A stretch of 64,000 bases of DNA from Chitinophagales bacterium. GTDB lineage: Bacteria; Bacteroidota; Bacteroidia; Chitinophagales; Chitinophagaceae. Below, piece by piece: positions 1 through 9,871 of the stretch (the stretch's first letter is position 1; every line of letters begins with the position of its first letter). The stretch is from assembly GCA_017303855.1 (NCBI GenBank), contig JAFLBL010000007.1, positions 184,384-248,383 of the forward strand. Reading direction: 5' to 3'. The notes below the pieces were generated by a model, which searched no databases, was not told the origin of the DNA, and saw only the letters and a program-made list of their open reading frames with translations. The position numbers were made by a program, and so were the translations under genes.

Positions 1-4
1 TGAT

Positions 5-1396
5 ATGGTACGTTGGGAATTCCCTTCTTACTGGATTTATAATGATACAAAAAAGGAGAGCATATATGATCAGAATGGGCAAAATCCGATAGTTACATTA
101 ACGACTAACTACTACGACGATGCTGAGAATTTACAACTCAGCAGAACAGAAGTAAATAACAGTAAGGACGAGTCAATAAAAACTGAGTATAAGTATCCCG
201 ATGATTTTCCCGGTATTTACGAGGAGATGACAGCTAAAAATATTATAAACCCGATCGTTAGCGTTAAAACATTCAATGGGAGTACCCCTACAAGCGAGCT
301 GAAAAACAATTACTATAAGGATGTGACTGCCAATGATTATAAGATAAGCAGCATAGTACACTCGTTGGGAACTGATGCAAATAATCAGGCAAATGCCCTT
401 GAGCAGATAGGCACAATTTCAAGATATGACGAAAAGGGAAATATTTGTGAGTTTACCGGTAAAGACGGAATCATCAGCACAGTTATCTGGGGATATAACT
501 ATATATATCCGGTTGCTAAAATATCTGGTGCCGGTTATAATACTGTAGCAGGTTTTTTGCCGGGCGGTGTATCAGCCATTCAAACATTGGATGGCCAGCC
601 GCTCAGGGATGCGTTGAATGCAATACGTACTGGCTTGCCGGGTGTACAGGTTTCAACGTATACATATAAGCACCTGATAGGCGTTACGTCCATTACAGAT
701 CCGGTAAACAGGACGTCAAGATTTGAATACGATGGCATGGGCAGGTTGATACATGTATTTGACCCGGATGGCAATGTTGTCAAAAAGAATGAATACACAT
801 ACACAATTAACTACCTGACAAAAATGGGTGTTTTCGTTAATGAACAACAATTAGCGAGTTTTACTTGTCAGAATTGCAACTGGGGCTACCAGGGATCAAC
901 AGTACTTTATGAAGTGCCGGCCGGAGTATACTTTTCTGTTGTTTCGGTGGCAGAAGCCAATCAGCGGGCACTGTCTGATATAAGTGTTAACGGCCAGGCT
1001 TATGCAAATAAATATGGCAATTGCTATACACAAACTGTTTGTACTACTGAAGGCTATAAGAATGTTGGTTGCGGGTGCGAACTGGGTACAAAAATCTGCA
1101 TCGGGTCAACTCAGAACGCGGATGGCACCTGGAATATCCAATATAAATACGGTTGGTCTGATGGGTCATACAGCCAAATATATTCTTCCGTATCACCCGT
1201 GTGTACCGGGGAAGGTTACAAACAGATTGGGTGTAATTGTGTCAAAGGATTCAAAATCTATACAAGTTCTGTTTTCGTTGCAACACCAAGAGGTAAAATG
1301 TGGCAATGCACATATCACTATCACTGGCCGGATGGAACCGACAGTCAGGATTATACAGAACTAAGCTACACGTCATGTACACTTTCTATTGAATAA
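5..1396 (+). CDS. RHS-repeat protein with DUF5977-like C-terminus (5' end outside window)
   Basis: The reading frame is open from the window edge, so this is probably the C-terminal part of a longer protein and the ATG at 5 need not be the real start. Residues ~165-270 carry RHS/YD-type repeats (for example the segment ending FEYDGMGRLIHVFDPDGN). From about residue 275 the sequence changes to a Cys-rich region whose first part (FTCQNC..., VPAGVYFS, then NGQAYANKYGNC) matches the DUF5977 pattern found after RHS repeats in Bacteroidota. Two further Cys-rich repeats of the form TEGYKxxGCxC follow, ending CTLSIE. There is no YYPFGL core and no toxin-like tip, so it differs from the cassettes downstream. 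The next gene starts 11 bases later, which suggests co-transcription. Function is unknown; a secreted surface protein is inferred from the family. Confidence 0.7.
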   Translation: MVRWEFPSYWIYNDTKKESIYDQNGQNPIVTLTTNYYDDAENLQLSRTEVNNSKDESIKTEYKYPDDFPGIYEEMTAKNIINPIVSVKTFNGSTPTSELKNNYYKDVTANDYKISSIVHSLGTDANNQANALEQIGTISRYDEKGNICEFTGKDGIISTVIWGYNYIYPVAKISGAGYNTVAGFLPGGVSAIQTLDGQPLRDALNAIRTGLPGVQVSTYTYKHLIGVTSITDPVNRTSRFEYDGMGRLIHVFDPDGNVVKKNEYTYTINYLTKMGVFVNEQQLASFTCQNCNWGYQGSTVLYEVPAGVYFSVVSVAEANQRALSDISVNGQAYANKYGNCYTQTVCTTEGYKNVGCGCELGTKICIGSTQNADGTWNIQYKYGWSDGSYSQIYSSVSPVCTGEGYKQIGCNCVKGFKIYTSSVFVATPRGKMWQCTYHYHWPDGTDSQDYTELSYTSCTLSIE

Positions 1397-1407
1397 AACA
1401 TAAAACC

Positions 1408-1911
1408 ATGAACACAGTTTTTGCAATACTTCTATATATCTTAAGCCTGTATGATGTGTCATATATAAATAATGCGGGTCAAAATAGGAGTTTTAGTCAG
1501 TTCGCAGGGAAAAAAATATTGATCGTGAATATTGCCACGGCTTCAGAAAAAACAGGCCAGCTGTCACAGCTAAAACAGTTGCAGCAACAATTTTCTGATA
1601 GCCTGGTTGTATTAGCGTTTCCGAGTAATAGTTTTGGAAATGAGCCATTGGGCAACGAAGAAATTCTGGCCTATTGCACACAACAGTATGCTATAAACTT
1701 CCCCTTAGCTGCTAAGGGGAATGTAACAGGCCCCGATAAAACAACTCTTTTCGCGTGGCTGGCGGATATCACCATGAATGGAACTATGAATGCTCCTGTC
1801 AGAGGTGATTTTTGTAAGTTTTTAATTGACAAAGACGGAACACTGATCGGATGTTTTTCACCTTCAGTTGAACCGATGGATCAGAAGATTATATCCGCTA
1901 TTACACAATAA
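1408..1911 (+). CDS. Glutathione-peroxidase-like protein lacking the catalytic tetrad
   Basis: The 167-residue protein has the GPx order of motifs: a strand followed by NIATASEKT (residues 41-49), FPSNSFG (71-77), a GNEEI helix start, and APVRGDFCKFLIDKDG (129-144). In active GPx enzymes these read NVASxCGxT, FPCNQFG and WNFxKFLV. Here the peroxidatic Cys/Sec is Ser46 (codon tca), the Gln is Ser75, and the Trp-Asn pair is Gly133-Asp134. All four tetrad positions are therefore changed and classic peroxidase chemistry is unlikely. Residues 1-15 are hydrophobic and may be a short export or anchor segment. It lies 11 bases after an RHS gene and 22 bases before the full-length rhs gene, so it is probably translated with them. 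A binding or accessory role is possible but not shown. Confidence 0.75.
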   Translation: MNTVFAILLYILSLYDVSYINNAGQNRSFSQFAGKKILIVNIATASEKTGQLSQLKQLQQQFSDSLVVLAFPSNSFGNEPLGNEEILAYCTQQYAINFPLAAKGNVTGPDKTTLFAWLADITMNGTMNAPVRGDFCKFLIDKDGTLIGCFSPSVEPMDQKIISAITQ

Positions 1912-1933
1912 CAACAAGATTTAATTCATATTT

Positions 1934-4900
1934 ATGAACCGTCTGGTAAAATATATAAAGCTGGCTTGCTTACTTCTCTTTTTAGTAATAAATGATCTTA
2001 TAGTTTTTAGCCAAAACACGAGTCCTTATAGTTCTACAATACCTGTAAATTCCATTCACACATGGGAAGCTGTAATGCCAGTGACAGATCCTGTGGTTAT
2101 GGTTGCAAAACCGCATACAGATGTAAAACAGACAATTGTATATTATGACGGGCTGGGCAGGCCACTTCAGACTGTTGCAACAAAAGCTTCGTTGGCGACG
2201 GGTCAGTCTGTTATGGATATGGTAAGTCCGCTGATGTATGACGAACTTGGGCGCGAACAGTTCAAGTATCTTCCCTTTGCATCAACAGAAAGCAATGGAA
2301 TGTTTAAACTAAATCCATTTCAACAGCAGCTTGATTTTATGCAGAATCAATATGCAGATCAGGGAGAATCAGTATTTTATGGAAAAACTATATTTGAACC
2401 ATCCCCATTAAACAGGTCCGTTAAAACACTGGCTCCTGGAAGCAGTTGGGCTGGAGCTGCAAATGGAGGAAGAGGGGTGGAAATAAAATATTTTCAAAAT
2501 ACTGGATTGGATGATATTAAGATCTGGCAAGTTGCAAATCAAGTAGCAGGTAACTTTGCATCCTACTCAGTTGAAACTTTAAATAATGCAGGAATATATC
2601 CAGCTGGTTGCCTGACTAAAACCATTTCGATAGATGAGCACGGCAAGCAGATTGTTGAGTTTAAAGATAAGGAGGGGCATGTACTTGTAAAAAAAGTTCA
2701 GCTAACAGCAAACGCTGATGATGGAAGTGGTTTAGGTTATGAGGGATGGATGACAACAATTTACATGTACGATCAGCTTGGACTGTTACGTTGCGTAGTG
2801 CAACCTGAGGGTGTAAAGCAGCTGCGTCAAAATGGGTGGGTTTTTGATGCAATTATTTCTGACGAACAGACATTCCGGTATGAATATGATCAACGTGGAC
2901 GTATGATTATGAAAAAAGTACCCGGGGCTGCTGCCGTTTATATGGTTTATGATAAGTTGGACAGAATAGTAATGACGCAGGATGGCAAAATGCGAAGTGC
3001 CGGCAACTGGCTTATTACTAAGTACGATAATTATAACCGTCCTTTTGAAACCGGAATTTTGCAAAATTCAGAGTCTTTTATCACGCATCTTGGCAATGCC
3101 TACAATTCAATTTCCTATCCCCCTGTTACTGGAATTTATACGTTATTAACCAGTATTCATTACGATAATTATACCGGCCTTCCAGCTCCTTTGAGTGATT
3201 ACTTGTCAACCTGGAACAATCATTTTTACACTTCAACTGGAAGTTGGCCATATCCGCAGAATCCCGAAAAAATGCAGAATATTAAAGGGAAAATTGGCTG
3301 GACCCAAACGAGGATTTTGGGGTCGAATAATTTTATTTACACTGTTACTTATTATGATGCAAAAGACAGAGTAATACAGGTGCAGTCAACCAATATTTCG
3401 GGTGGCGTGGATGTGGTCAGTTCTCAATATACCTGGGCGGGGCAGCCTTTGGTAATGGTAGCCCGGCAACAAAAGGCTGGGCCGGGTACAGCCGCCGAAC
3501 ACATCCAGGTTACAAAATATTCTTACGATGAACTGAACCGTGTTTCGGAAGTACGTAAATCCGTTACGTCCACTATAAATGGAATAACCAAGAGTATTCC
3601 GGAAGTGGTGATTATAAGCAATGAGTATGATAAGTTGGGTCAGCTGAAAGAAAAGAAGCTGGGTAGAAAAAAAGATCAAAATGGCGTATATAGCACTGTT
3701 CCGCTTGAGTCACAGACTTATGATTATAATATCCGGGGCTGGATGCTTGGGATCAACCGGGCTTATGCACGGGATGCAAACAGCAGTAATTATTTTGGTT
3801 TTGACCTTGGATACGACAAACAGGCGAATAATCTCGTTGGAGGTCAATCTTATGCTGCGGCTCAGTATAATGGTAACATCAGCGGTATGGTCTGGAAAAG
3901 CAAGGGCGATGGAGAGAAGCGGAAGTATGATTTCAGGTACGATGCGGCTAACCGGATACTAAAAGCGGATTTCAGTCAGTTTACAAATGGGGGTTTTAAT
4001 CAGAACGCCGGCCTGAATTTTAATGTAATAATGGGGGGGACTGGTCTTGACCCGTTAACAGCGTATGATGACAATGGAAACATTAAGCGCATGCAACAAT
4101 GGGGAGTAAAAATAACAGGTAGCCTGAAGATGGATGATCTTAGTTATACTTATCTGAATGATAATAAATCCAACCGCTTAAGGTCAGTAACTGATGTAGT
4201 AGCCGGTGATAATAAACTAGGTGATTTTAAAGATGGCTCTAATTCGGGAACTGATGATTATATATATGACGTTAATGGGAATATGCATACTGACCAGAAT
4301 AAAGGAATCAACAATATTGTATATAATCATTTGAATCTGCCGCAAGCGGTTACAGTTAATGGCAAAGGGGTTATAAATTATGTATATGATGCGGGCGGAG
4401 TAAAACTGCAGAAAATCACGCTTGAAACAAATGCGACGGTGGTTTATGAAAATGTTACATATACAGGCTTAACCATCACTACAACTACAACATATATAGG
4501 CGGTTCGGTGTATGAAACAAAGTCATATAACAACTCAACAGTACAGACTGGCCTTGGCTATACAGATAAGTTTCAGTTTGCTGGTTTTGAAGAAGGAAGA
4601 ATACGACCGGTTTTTGAAAGCAACGGTGCTCTGAAAAGTCTGAACCTGGATTATATGTTGAAAGATCATCTGGGAAATGTAAGGATGCTGATAACGGATG
4701 AAATGCTCAGCACGGCATATCCGGCAGCCACGATGGAGCCGGCTGCCATCAACGAGGAATCGAAAGTTTATTCGAATCTCATCAATACACAGACAGACAA
4801 ACCCACCTGGTTTACGGATAATCTGTACCCTTCCAACACAAAAGTAGCCCGGTTGAAAAACACGGCGGGTAGCCAGAAAGTAGGACCCAATATGCTGCTG

Positions 4901-6289
4901 AAAGTAATGGCGGGGGATAGTTATAATATTCGTGTGAGCAGTGGTTGGAATAGCGGAGCGGCTCCCGGGAACAATCCTGCGGATGTATTGACGGATCTGT
5001 TTGCTCAGCTGACAAGCGGACTTTCCAGTATCAATGGCGGTAAGGCCAGCCTTATGGAGTTGCAAAATCCGGTAAGTGGGATTAACAGTGGCTTGAATGC
5101 TTTTATGAACCAGCAGGGTACTGTAGGCACAAAACCCAAAGCCTATATCAGCTGGGTATTGCTGGATGAGCAGTTTAAAGTAGCCAAAGATGCGAATGGC
5201 AATATTATCGGTGAAGGCTACAGCGGCTTTGAGCAAGTGGGAAGCAGTGGTAGTACCACTATTCATACTAGACCAAATTTAACAGTTGCGAAAAGCGGAT
5301 ATTTGTATATTTATACCAGTAATGAGTCGGCAAATATCGACGTGTTCTTTGATAACCTGCAAGTAACGCATAACCGTGGTGCGATTTTGGAAGAGACACA
5401 TTATTATCCGTTCGGGTTAATAATGGAAGGTATCAGTTCTACTGCACTTAATTTTGGAAGCCCTGATAGCAAGTATAAATTTAACGGCAAAGAAAAACAG
5501 TCAATAGAGTTTTCTGATGGAAGTGGATTGGAATGGGTTGACTTTGGAGCCAGAATGTATGACCAACAAATTGGGAGGTGGATAGTGTTAGACCCATTGA
5601 GTGAGAAGATGAGAAGGCATAGTCCTTACAATTACGCCTTTGATAACCCACTTAGATATATTGACCCCGACGGTATGGGGCCAAATGATGTAATTATTAC
5701 AGGGGACAAGGCAAAAGAAGCATTTTACCAGCTTCAAAAAGCGACTTCTCTTAAGTTAACAATTGATGAATCAACAGGCAAAGTAAGTGCAACCGGAAAA
5801 GCTAAAACGGAGGCTGACGAAAAGCTGCTTTTAGCAACAACTTCAGAAATAATTGATGTTAAAATATATGCTACATCCTCAAATTATGATAAAGATAATT
5901 TGCCATTTGCAACTGGTGGAGCCTTTAATGGTAGTGAAATAAAAGATAAGAAAGTAGTTGCAAATCAAAGCATGAATACTGATATGTTGAAGACCTGCGA
6001 TGCCTTTTATAATGCAAAAGAAGGAGTAAGTGTGTTGCATGAAGTTCTTGAGGCTTACATAGGGGCTGAATTATCTCCGGGTATTGGTGGTCCTACGACT
6101 ATTTCTGACCCTAATTCTCCTGAAGTTAAGAGTTATGAGGCTGCTCATGATAAAGCGAAAGAAATTGATAAAAGATTTATAGAACCAGTATTTCAACGAG
6201 AAGGAGTTACGGGTAAATTTTACATTCTTAAGTTTAATCAGGAAACCCAAAAGCTTGAAAAGAAAGTAATTAATGACTTGTCAAACTAA
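1934..6289 (+). CDS. Full-length secreted RHS-repeat protein with HExxE zincin-like tip
   Basis: This 1451-residue protein is the only complete rhs gene among the ten copies of the core here. Residues 1-26 are a signal peptide (LLLFLVIN... then FSQ). A DUF6443-type domain follows ([13 protein letters not shown] near residue 70), then many YD/RHS repeats, and a conserved core from ETHYYPFGL (Tyr1157-Leu1162) to DPDG (Asp1244-Gly1247). After the core lies a variable tip of about 200 residues. It contains HEVLEAY with His1369-Glu1370 and a later His1405 in AAHDKA, resembling a zincin-type metal site, although the second helix His is replaced by Glu (HExxE). By analogy with polymorphic RHS toxins the shell would encapsulate and deliver the tip. 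A partner gene starts 4 bases after the stop. No palindromic insertions interrupt this copy. Confidence 0.85.
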   Translation: MNRLVKYIKLACLLLFLVINDLIVFSQNTSPYSSTIPVNSIHTWEAVMPVTDPVVMVAKPHTDVKQTIVYYDGLGRPLQTVATKASLATGQSVMDMVSPLMYDELGREQFKYLPFASTESNGMFKLNPFQQQLDFMQNQYADQGESVFYGKTIFEPSPLNRSVKTLAPGSSWAGAANGGRGVEIKYFQNTGLDDIKIWQVANQVAGNFASYSVETLNNAGIYPAGCLTKTISIDEHGKQIVEFKDKEGHVLVKKVQLTANADDGSGLGYEGWMTTIYMYDQLGLLRCVVQPEGVKQLRQNGWVFDAIISDEQTFRYEYDQRGRMIMKKVPGAAAVYMVYDKLDRIVMTQDGKMRSAGNWLITKYDNYNRPFETGILQNSESFITHLGNAYNSISYPPVTGIYTLLTSIHYDNYTGLPAPLSDYLSTWNNHFYTSTGSWPYPQNPEKMQNIKGKIGWTQTRILGSNNFIYTVTYYDAKDRVIQVQSTNISGGVDVVSSQYTWAGQPLVMVARQQKAGPGTAAEHIQVTKYSYDELNRVSEVRKSVTSTINGITKSIPEVVIISNEYDKLGQLKEKKLGRKKDQNGVYSTVPLESQTYDYNIRGWMLGINRAYARDANSSNYFGFDLGYDKQANNLVGGQSYAAAQYNGNISGMVWKSKGDGEKRKYDFRYDAANRILKADFSQFTNGGFNQNAGLNFNVIMGGTGLDPLTAYDDNGNIKRMQQWGVKITGSLKMDDLSYTYLNDNKSNRLRSVTDVVAGDNKLGDFKDGSNSGTDDYIYDVNGNMHTDQNKGINNIVYNHLNLPQAVTVNGKGVINYVYDAGGVKLQKITLETNATVVYENVTYTGLTITTTTTYIGGSVYETKSYNNSTVQTGLGYTDKFQFAGFEEGRIRPVFESNGALKSLNLDYMLKDHLGNVRMLITDEMLSTAYPAATMEPAAINEESKVYSNLINTQTDKPTWFTDNLYPSNTKVARLKNTAGSQKVGPNMLLKVMAGDSYNIRVSSGWNSGAAPGNNPADVLTDLFAQLTSGLSSINGGKASLMELQNPVSGINSGLNAFMNQQGTVGTKPKAYISWVLLDEQFKVAKDANGNIIGEGYSGFEQVGSSGSTTIHTRPNLTVAKSGYLYIYTSNESANIDVFFDNLQVTHNRGAILEETHYYPFGLIMEGISSTALNFGSPDSKYKFNGKEKQSIEFSDGSGLEWVDFGARMYDQQIGRWIVLDPLSEKMRRHSPYNYAFDNPLRYIDPDGMGPNDVIITGDKAKEAFYQLQKATSLKLTIDESTGKVSATGKAKTEADEKLLLATTSEIIDVKIYATSSNYDKDNLPFATGGAFNGSEIKDKKVVANQSMNTDMLKTCDAFYNAKEGVSVLHEVLEAYIGAELSPGIGGPTTISDPNSPEVKSYEAAHDKAKEIDKRFIEPVFQREGVTGKFYILKFNQETQKLEKKVINDLSN

Positions 6290-6292
6290 ACA

Positions 6293-6844
6293 ATGAAGAA
6301 AATATATATTATCGGATTTCTATTTTTTCTCCCTTTATTTGTCATGAGTCAGGATAACAAATATTCAAGAAGTATCAGAATATTAGCCATACAGAAGCTT
6401 GAGTTATATTACTTACTACATGGCATTGATATAAATACTCTTGATACACTTACTTTTATATCATTGGCTGATACTTCACGTAAGTGTAAGAATTTCAAGA
6501 AAATTAAAGCAAAAGGCAAGTATATTTTTGAAATAGCAGATATGGATATTGTTAACGGATTACCAGCTCATTCAATCCGTTACCCATATTTAATGAGTTT
6601 CGGCCAAATCAATATTATTAGAAATGGCAGGGATGGTAAAACAGGAGAAACAACCCAATACAGGTCAATAAACACAAAAGGGTTGTTTATTGAAAGAAAA
6701 AATATTATCAAGAAATTAAATAAAAGAAGCAACGCCAGTTCAAAGAGTCAATTTATTTTAAAATGTATCCTTCCGGCCAATTACATCTTTGCATGGTCAA
6801 CCATTTTTAGTAACTGTGGGGTGAAAGTTACGCTATCCAGTTGA
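6293..6844 (+). CDS. Exported partner (candidate immunity protein) of the full-length RHS, 3' end replaced
   Basis: The gene starts 4 bases after the rhs stop. The product begins with a clear signal peptide (MKKIYIIGFLFFLPLFVMSQ), so the partner would act in the periplasm or outside. The middle is Lys-rich with no family I recognise. From about base 6765 the frame runs into the same junction DNA seen near 19,634 and 21,520 (a CCTTCCGGCCAA-like motif) and then into the end of an IS66 relic read antisense. The last ~27 residues are therefore probably not original, and the partner may be truncated or inactive. The immunity role is inferred only from its position behind a polymorphic tip. Confidence 0.55.
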   Translation: MKKIYIIGFLFFLPLFVMSQDNKYSRSIRILAIQKLELYYLLHGIDINTLDTLTFISLADTSRKCKNFKKIKAKGKYIFEIADMDIVNGLPAHSIRYPYLMSFGQINIIRNGRDGKTGETTQYRSINTKGLFIERKNIIKKLNKRSNASSKSQFILKCILPANYIFAWSTIFSNCGVKVTLSS

Positions 6845-7210
6845 CAGGGCGATCGGCAATTTCGCGTAAAACATCTTTGAGCCAGGCATTAAGTTCCACT
6901 CCATTCATTTTGTAGGTACCAAGCAACGAGTACAGCATATCATTGCGGCGTGCGGTTTCATGGTAGCCGGCGAATTAATAATATTTCCGGTCCAGGGCAA
7001 TCGGAGTATACTGATTTCAGCCGGATTATTGTCGATATGAAGCCGGCTATCGTTTACATATTCGTATAACAGGTCCCTTTGTTCAATGCTTTAGCCAAGT
7101 GCTTTGCCAATGGCACTTTTGGGAAGGGTTTGCAAATACTGTTCTTTCATTCAGTTGTCCAACTGTGCAAGGATGGGCACAAATTCCCGCAGCCGGGCTT
7201 CTCATATTTC
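6800..7210 (-). pseudogene. IS66-family transposase (TnpC) C-terminal relic
   Basis: Read on the minus strand, several frames match the end of IS66 transposases in the right order: LPKSAIGKALG, then YVNDSRLHIDNNPAE, a broken GRKNYLFAG-like stretch, MLYSLLGT split by a frameshift, and KMNGVELNAWLKDVL ending near IADRPVNWIA. Stops and frameshifts separate these blocks, so it is dead. No orfB or terminal inverted repeats are visible nearby. It sits directly behind the first partner gene and supplies part of that gene's present 3' end. Confidence 0.75.
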
Positions 7211-7227
7211 ATCAGGGTTAGTAAGTA

Positions 7228-7400
7228 AAGAGGGGCGGAACGCCCCCGCTGAGCTAATCGTCAGTCATTCCGCAAGTCGCCACTGGCGACAGTATACCCT
7301 GCAAGAGGGCAACTCAAGTACGAGGTACGAAGTACGGCACTTCGTATGAAACGTCTCTACTGTTATCTCACATACCGCATTTCACTCCTGAAAATAACGA
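7228..7400. repeat. Inter-cassette junction repeat, copy 1
   Basis: The segment holds two short hairpins: a gggcgg/cgccc stem and gtcgcc-act-ggcgac at 7276-7290. They are followed by a run of GTACGA(A/G)GTAC-like direct repeats and a MKRLY-like remnant. The same order recurs near 9613, 21,835 (first part only), 23,965 and 26,140. It joins decayed spacer DNA to the rhs 3' copies and contains no gene I can support. Confidence 0.6.
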
Positions 7401-7454
7401 GGCAAGAATACGACGGACGAAATTCAAAATCTTGCCGTTACGAAAAGCGGATCT

Positions 7455-8570
7455 TTGTATATTTATACCAGCAATGAGTCGGCAAATATCGCCGTGCCTG
7501 CCAGCCGGCAGGCTGGTTCTTTGATAACCTGCAAGCCTGTCCCGGCCACCCGGTACGTCGGGATAACGCATACCCGTGGTGCGATTTTGGAAGAGACACA
7601 TTATTATCCGTTCGGGTTGATAATGTCCGGCCTCTCCTCCAAAGCCCTGGCCTTCGGGGGCACGGAAAACAAACTGAAATACAACGGTAAGGAAGAACAG
7701 CGAAATGAATTCAGCGATGGTAGCGGGCTAGAATGGCTGGATTATGGGGCGAGGATGTATGATGGGCAAATTGGGAGGTTCACTACTGGAGACCCGAAAG
7801 CAGATAAACTTTTTGAGTGGTCACCGTATATTTATGCAGTTAACAATCCAATTCTTTTTTTTGATCCAGATGGTGAGTATCCTTACCCAGTGCATATCCG
7901 TTCATTTGCTCCCTTCAAAACCTTTGGTGGAGGCTTTGAAGGAGATAATAGAGGTTATTCAACCGCAGCAGGAAAAGGTGAGGGAGGAAGTGTTACTTCG
8001 CGAGTTCAACAGACATTTACTGTAGACCCAGCAAAAGGGACATTAACTGGAGAACGGACATGGAGTGACGAGTCACACCATTTCATTTTAGGAACAAAAA
8101 CAGCAACACCTGATGGAGAAGTAAATGCAACTTTTGGCTGTAGTCCTACCAAGAACAGTGCAACTATAGATGCAGAAATGACGGGTGCTTTGCCGTTATT
8201 AGACGGTTCACCAGACATTGATGTTAAGTCCACAATCAGTATCGTCGAGGATACTAAAGCGGGCACTTTAACTGTCAATGCAACAATGAAAGGTGATGGT
8301 TTTCCTGCTGCAGAAATGTTTATTGGTGATACTAAGGGGCAGCAATTAATGATTATAGCGAGTCCTGCTCAGGGAAACCCATTTACGAGTTTACCGGGTG
8401 ATAATAATAGGTATATGGGAAGTGCTAACTTTACAGTTGCAATAAATGAAAAAGGAGAGTTTATGGGAGTAGTGGTAGGAACGGGTAAAGATGCAAAAAC
8501 ATATTCTATTGCAGATTGGAATAAGATGCTTCAGGATAATGAAACCTATAAAATAAACTCAGTCAAATAA
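7455..8570 (+). CDS. Orphan RHS core plus unassigned C-terminal tip (cassette 1)
   Basis: The frame carries [13 protein letters not shown] homology and then the RHS core from YYPFGLIM to FDPDGEYP, but no signal peptide and no RHS repeats. The first codon of the frame (TTG) is not a convincing start. Two palindromic insertions, 7497-7516 (20 bp) and 7536-7563 (28 bp), fall between ANI-V and the core. Together they add 48 bp, so the outer frame is kept while the FFDNLQ segment is read out of frame. The tip, about 230 residues from [15 protein letters not shown] onward, is rich in Thr, Gly and beta-forming residues and has no HExxH or HxHP motif; I cannot assign it. A lipoprotein gene follows after 34 bases. 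Probably silent, as a donor copy. Confidence 0.6.
   Translation: MYIYTSNESANIAVPASRQAGSLITCKPVPATRYVGITHTRGAILEETHYYPFGLIMSGLSSKALAFGGTENKLKYNGKEEQRNEFSDGSGLEWLDYGARMYDGQIGRFTTGDPKADKLFEWSPYIYAVNNPILFFDPDGEYPYPVHIRSFAPFKTFGGGFEGDNRGYSTAAGKGEGGSVTSRVQQTFTVDPAKGTLTGERTWSDESHHFILGTKTATPDGEVNATFGCSPTKNSATIDAEMTGALPLLDGSPDIDVKSTISIVEDTKAGTLTVNATMKGDGFPAAEMFIGDTKGQQLMIIASPAQGNPFTSLPGDNNRYMGSANFTVAINEKGEFMGVVVGTGKDAKTYSIADWNKMLQDNETYKINSVK
7497..7563. repeat. Two palindromic insertions (P1, P2) in cassette 1
   Basis: P1 at 7497-7516 (CCTGCCAGCCGGCAGGCTGG) sits between the GTG codon and TTCTTTGAT of the intact form seen at 5343 and 9912. P2 at 7536-7563 is 28 bp with tcccg/cggga ends and sits after CTGCAAG. 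The uninterrupted order is present in the full-length rhs gene, so these are insertions. Added together they are 48 bp, a multiple of three. Confidence 0.8.
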
Positions 8571-8604
8571 TTCTTGAACTGCATAGGTGCTTTAATAATA
8601 TAGA

Positions 8605-9183
8605 ATGAAAAATAGAATTATGCTAACATATTTGATAAGCTTAATGCATCTTTTGATCCTATGTTCTTGTAATCAAAAACCAGAACCCGAAACCTATCTT
8701 ATCCCTTCAGACTTTATAGGGAAGGTTAATATTCTTTTTAATCAAAACGGCACTCCTGTCAAGTACAAGAATGTAAACGGTCAAGAAGTGATTCATACGC
8801 CTCAGATTGGTGAACCGGTTAAGTATGAGAATGGAAGAAGGGTTTACGAAATACCCGCAAGTGGTATATTGTTAACTCAATTCAAAGATGAGTACGGGTT
8901 TGTTGACAGAAAATACTATTCTGTTGATGCCACTGGAAAAAGAACTGAATTGGAGGTGTTCAAGTTTGAGCATTTTAAGAAGGATTCTGCTGGGTATGTA
9001 GTTAAAAACAACATTCAAAAGGGCGTTTTTGGAGATGGAACAAGTGTGTCATACGGGAATATGAATCTTAAGGCCCAAGATTTTTACGTCTCCGCATATA
9101 ATCAGCTTGATAGTTTTTTCACAAAAGAGTATTTAAAAAACTTCAATGAGAAAGTAGAAAGGATCACAAGACTGAAGCTATAG
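8605..9183 (+). CDS. Lipoprotein partner of cassette 1 (DUF6843-like)
   Basis: A 192-residue protein with a type II signal peptide: hydrophobic MHLLILCSC followed by NQKPEPE, so Cys near residue 22 is the likely lipidated residue. The body (YLIPSDFIGKVNILFNQ..., GEPVKYENGRRVYEIPASGIL) resembles small lipoproteins I recall as DUF6843, seen in Bacteroidota. It follows the cassette 1 tip by 34 bases, as the other partners do. An immunity role at the membrane is inferred from position only. A terminator-like hairpin lies about 100 bases downstream. Confidence 0.65.
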   Translation: MKNRIMLTYLISLMHLLILCSCNQKPEPETYLIPSDFIGKVNILFNQNGTPVKYKNVNGQEVIHTPQIGEPVKYENGRRVYEIPASGILLTQFKDEYGFVDRKYYSVDATGKRTELEVFKFEHFKKDSAGYVVKNNIQKGVFGDGTSVSYGNMNLKAQDFYVSAYNQLDSFFTKEYLKNFNEKVERITRLKL

Positions 9184-9285
9184 GTAACATAGAACATATT
9201 TGATTTTTTAACTTCAGAACATAGGGTAGTGGACCAATTGTCACCTGCCTGAAAGCATCATAGATTAACAATACTTCAAATTACA

Positions 9286-9311
9286 GCCACTCAGTAATGA
9301 GTGGCTTTTTT
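9286..9311 (+). terminator. Rho-independent terminator after cassette 1
   Basis: An 8-bp stem, gccactca (9286-9293) with tgagtggc (9298-9305), a four-base loop and then a T run. Hairpins of the same sequence type, CCACTC/GAGTGG, end cassettes at 13,476, 15,643 and 19,527, always followed by a sequence like TATGCCTAAAACTTAATGA. Confidence 0.8.
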
Positions 9312-9345
9312 ATGTCTAAAACTTAATGATTCTGGAAAAGAACTG
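9311..9345 (+). repeat. Relic of recurrent downstream gene start (copy 1)
   Basis: Directly behind the terminator, TCTAAAACTTAATGATTCTGGAA matches the leader and first codons of the reading frame at 13,516, with the ATG changed to CTG. Only about 30 bases are retained. It marks the right edge of a captured cassette. Confidence 0.55.
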
Positions 9346-9481
9346 TAATAGTTTGTATTTAATAGGACAGTTGAGAATTAATTATTCAATTTTCATAAGG
9401 GATACAGATAAAAAATAGGCTTCTGAATTTACTTGATTCAGTAGTTTTTGTTTGGACAAGGCAATAGATTCAATTAAAATC

Positions 9482-9619
9482 TGCAAGGAGGTTTACCCAT
9501 GCAATACCGCCCACTATGAGTAAAATACTCCCCATATTTAGCACCACCCGGGTAGTATTGTTTTAAGGTTTCTTCCATTTCCTGATAATACTCAGGATTA
9601 GCATGTATTTGTCTAAAGC
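9482..9619 (-). pseudogene. Minus-strand coding relic in the cassette 1/2 spacer
   Basis: Minus strand reads RFRQIHANPEYYQEMEE, then LKQYYPGGAKYGEYF, without stops over about 45 codons but with no start. Related fragments occur at 21,780-21,838 (PRYKQLHAYSGYKEEL) and at 23,817-23,970 (PRFWQVLTYSGYYQELE). All three lie just before a junction repeat. I do not recognise the parent protein. The rest of the 9184-9871 gap holds the terminator, the relic at 9311 and the junction repeat. Confidence 0.45.
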
Positions 9620-9800
9620 GGGGCAGAATACCCCACAGAGTAATTAATCAACCATTCCGCAAGTCACCCCATGCGACAGCATACCCAGCAGGAAGGCAGC
9701 TCAAGTACGTAGTACGAGGTTCGAAGTACGAAGTACTGCGCTTCGTATGAAACGTCTCTACTGTTATCTCACATCCCGCATTTCACTCCTGAAAATAACG
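9613..9800. repeat. Inter-cassette junction repeat, copy 2
   Basis: Same order as at 7228: a GCGGGGC-type block (decayed), a degenerate gtcaccccatgcgac hairpin, and repeated GTACGAAGTAC-like units, followed by CTTCGTATGAAACGTCTCTA and then rhs homology ([22 protein letters not shown]) leading into cassette 2. Confidence 0.55.
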
Positions 9801-9871
9801 AGGCAAGAATAACCAATGGCAACAGTACGACGGATGAAATTCAAAATCCCGTCGTTACGAAAAGCGGATAT

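Noticed and set aside
1543..1548. Selenocysteine in the GPx-like protein
   Set aside because: The codon at the Cys/Sec site is TCA (Ser), not TGA.
4535..5266. 243-codon minus-strand frame inside the full-length rhs gene
   Set aside because: Antisense of a strongly conserved RHS region, and no domain is seen.
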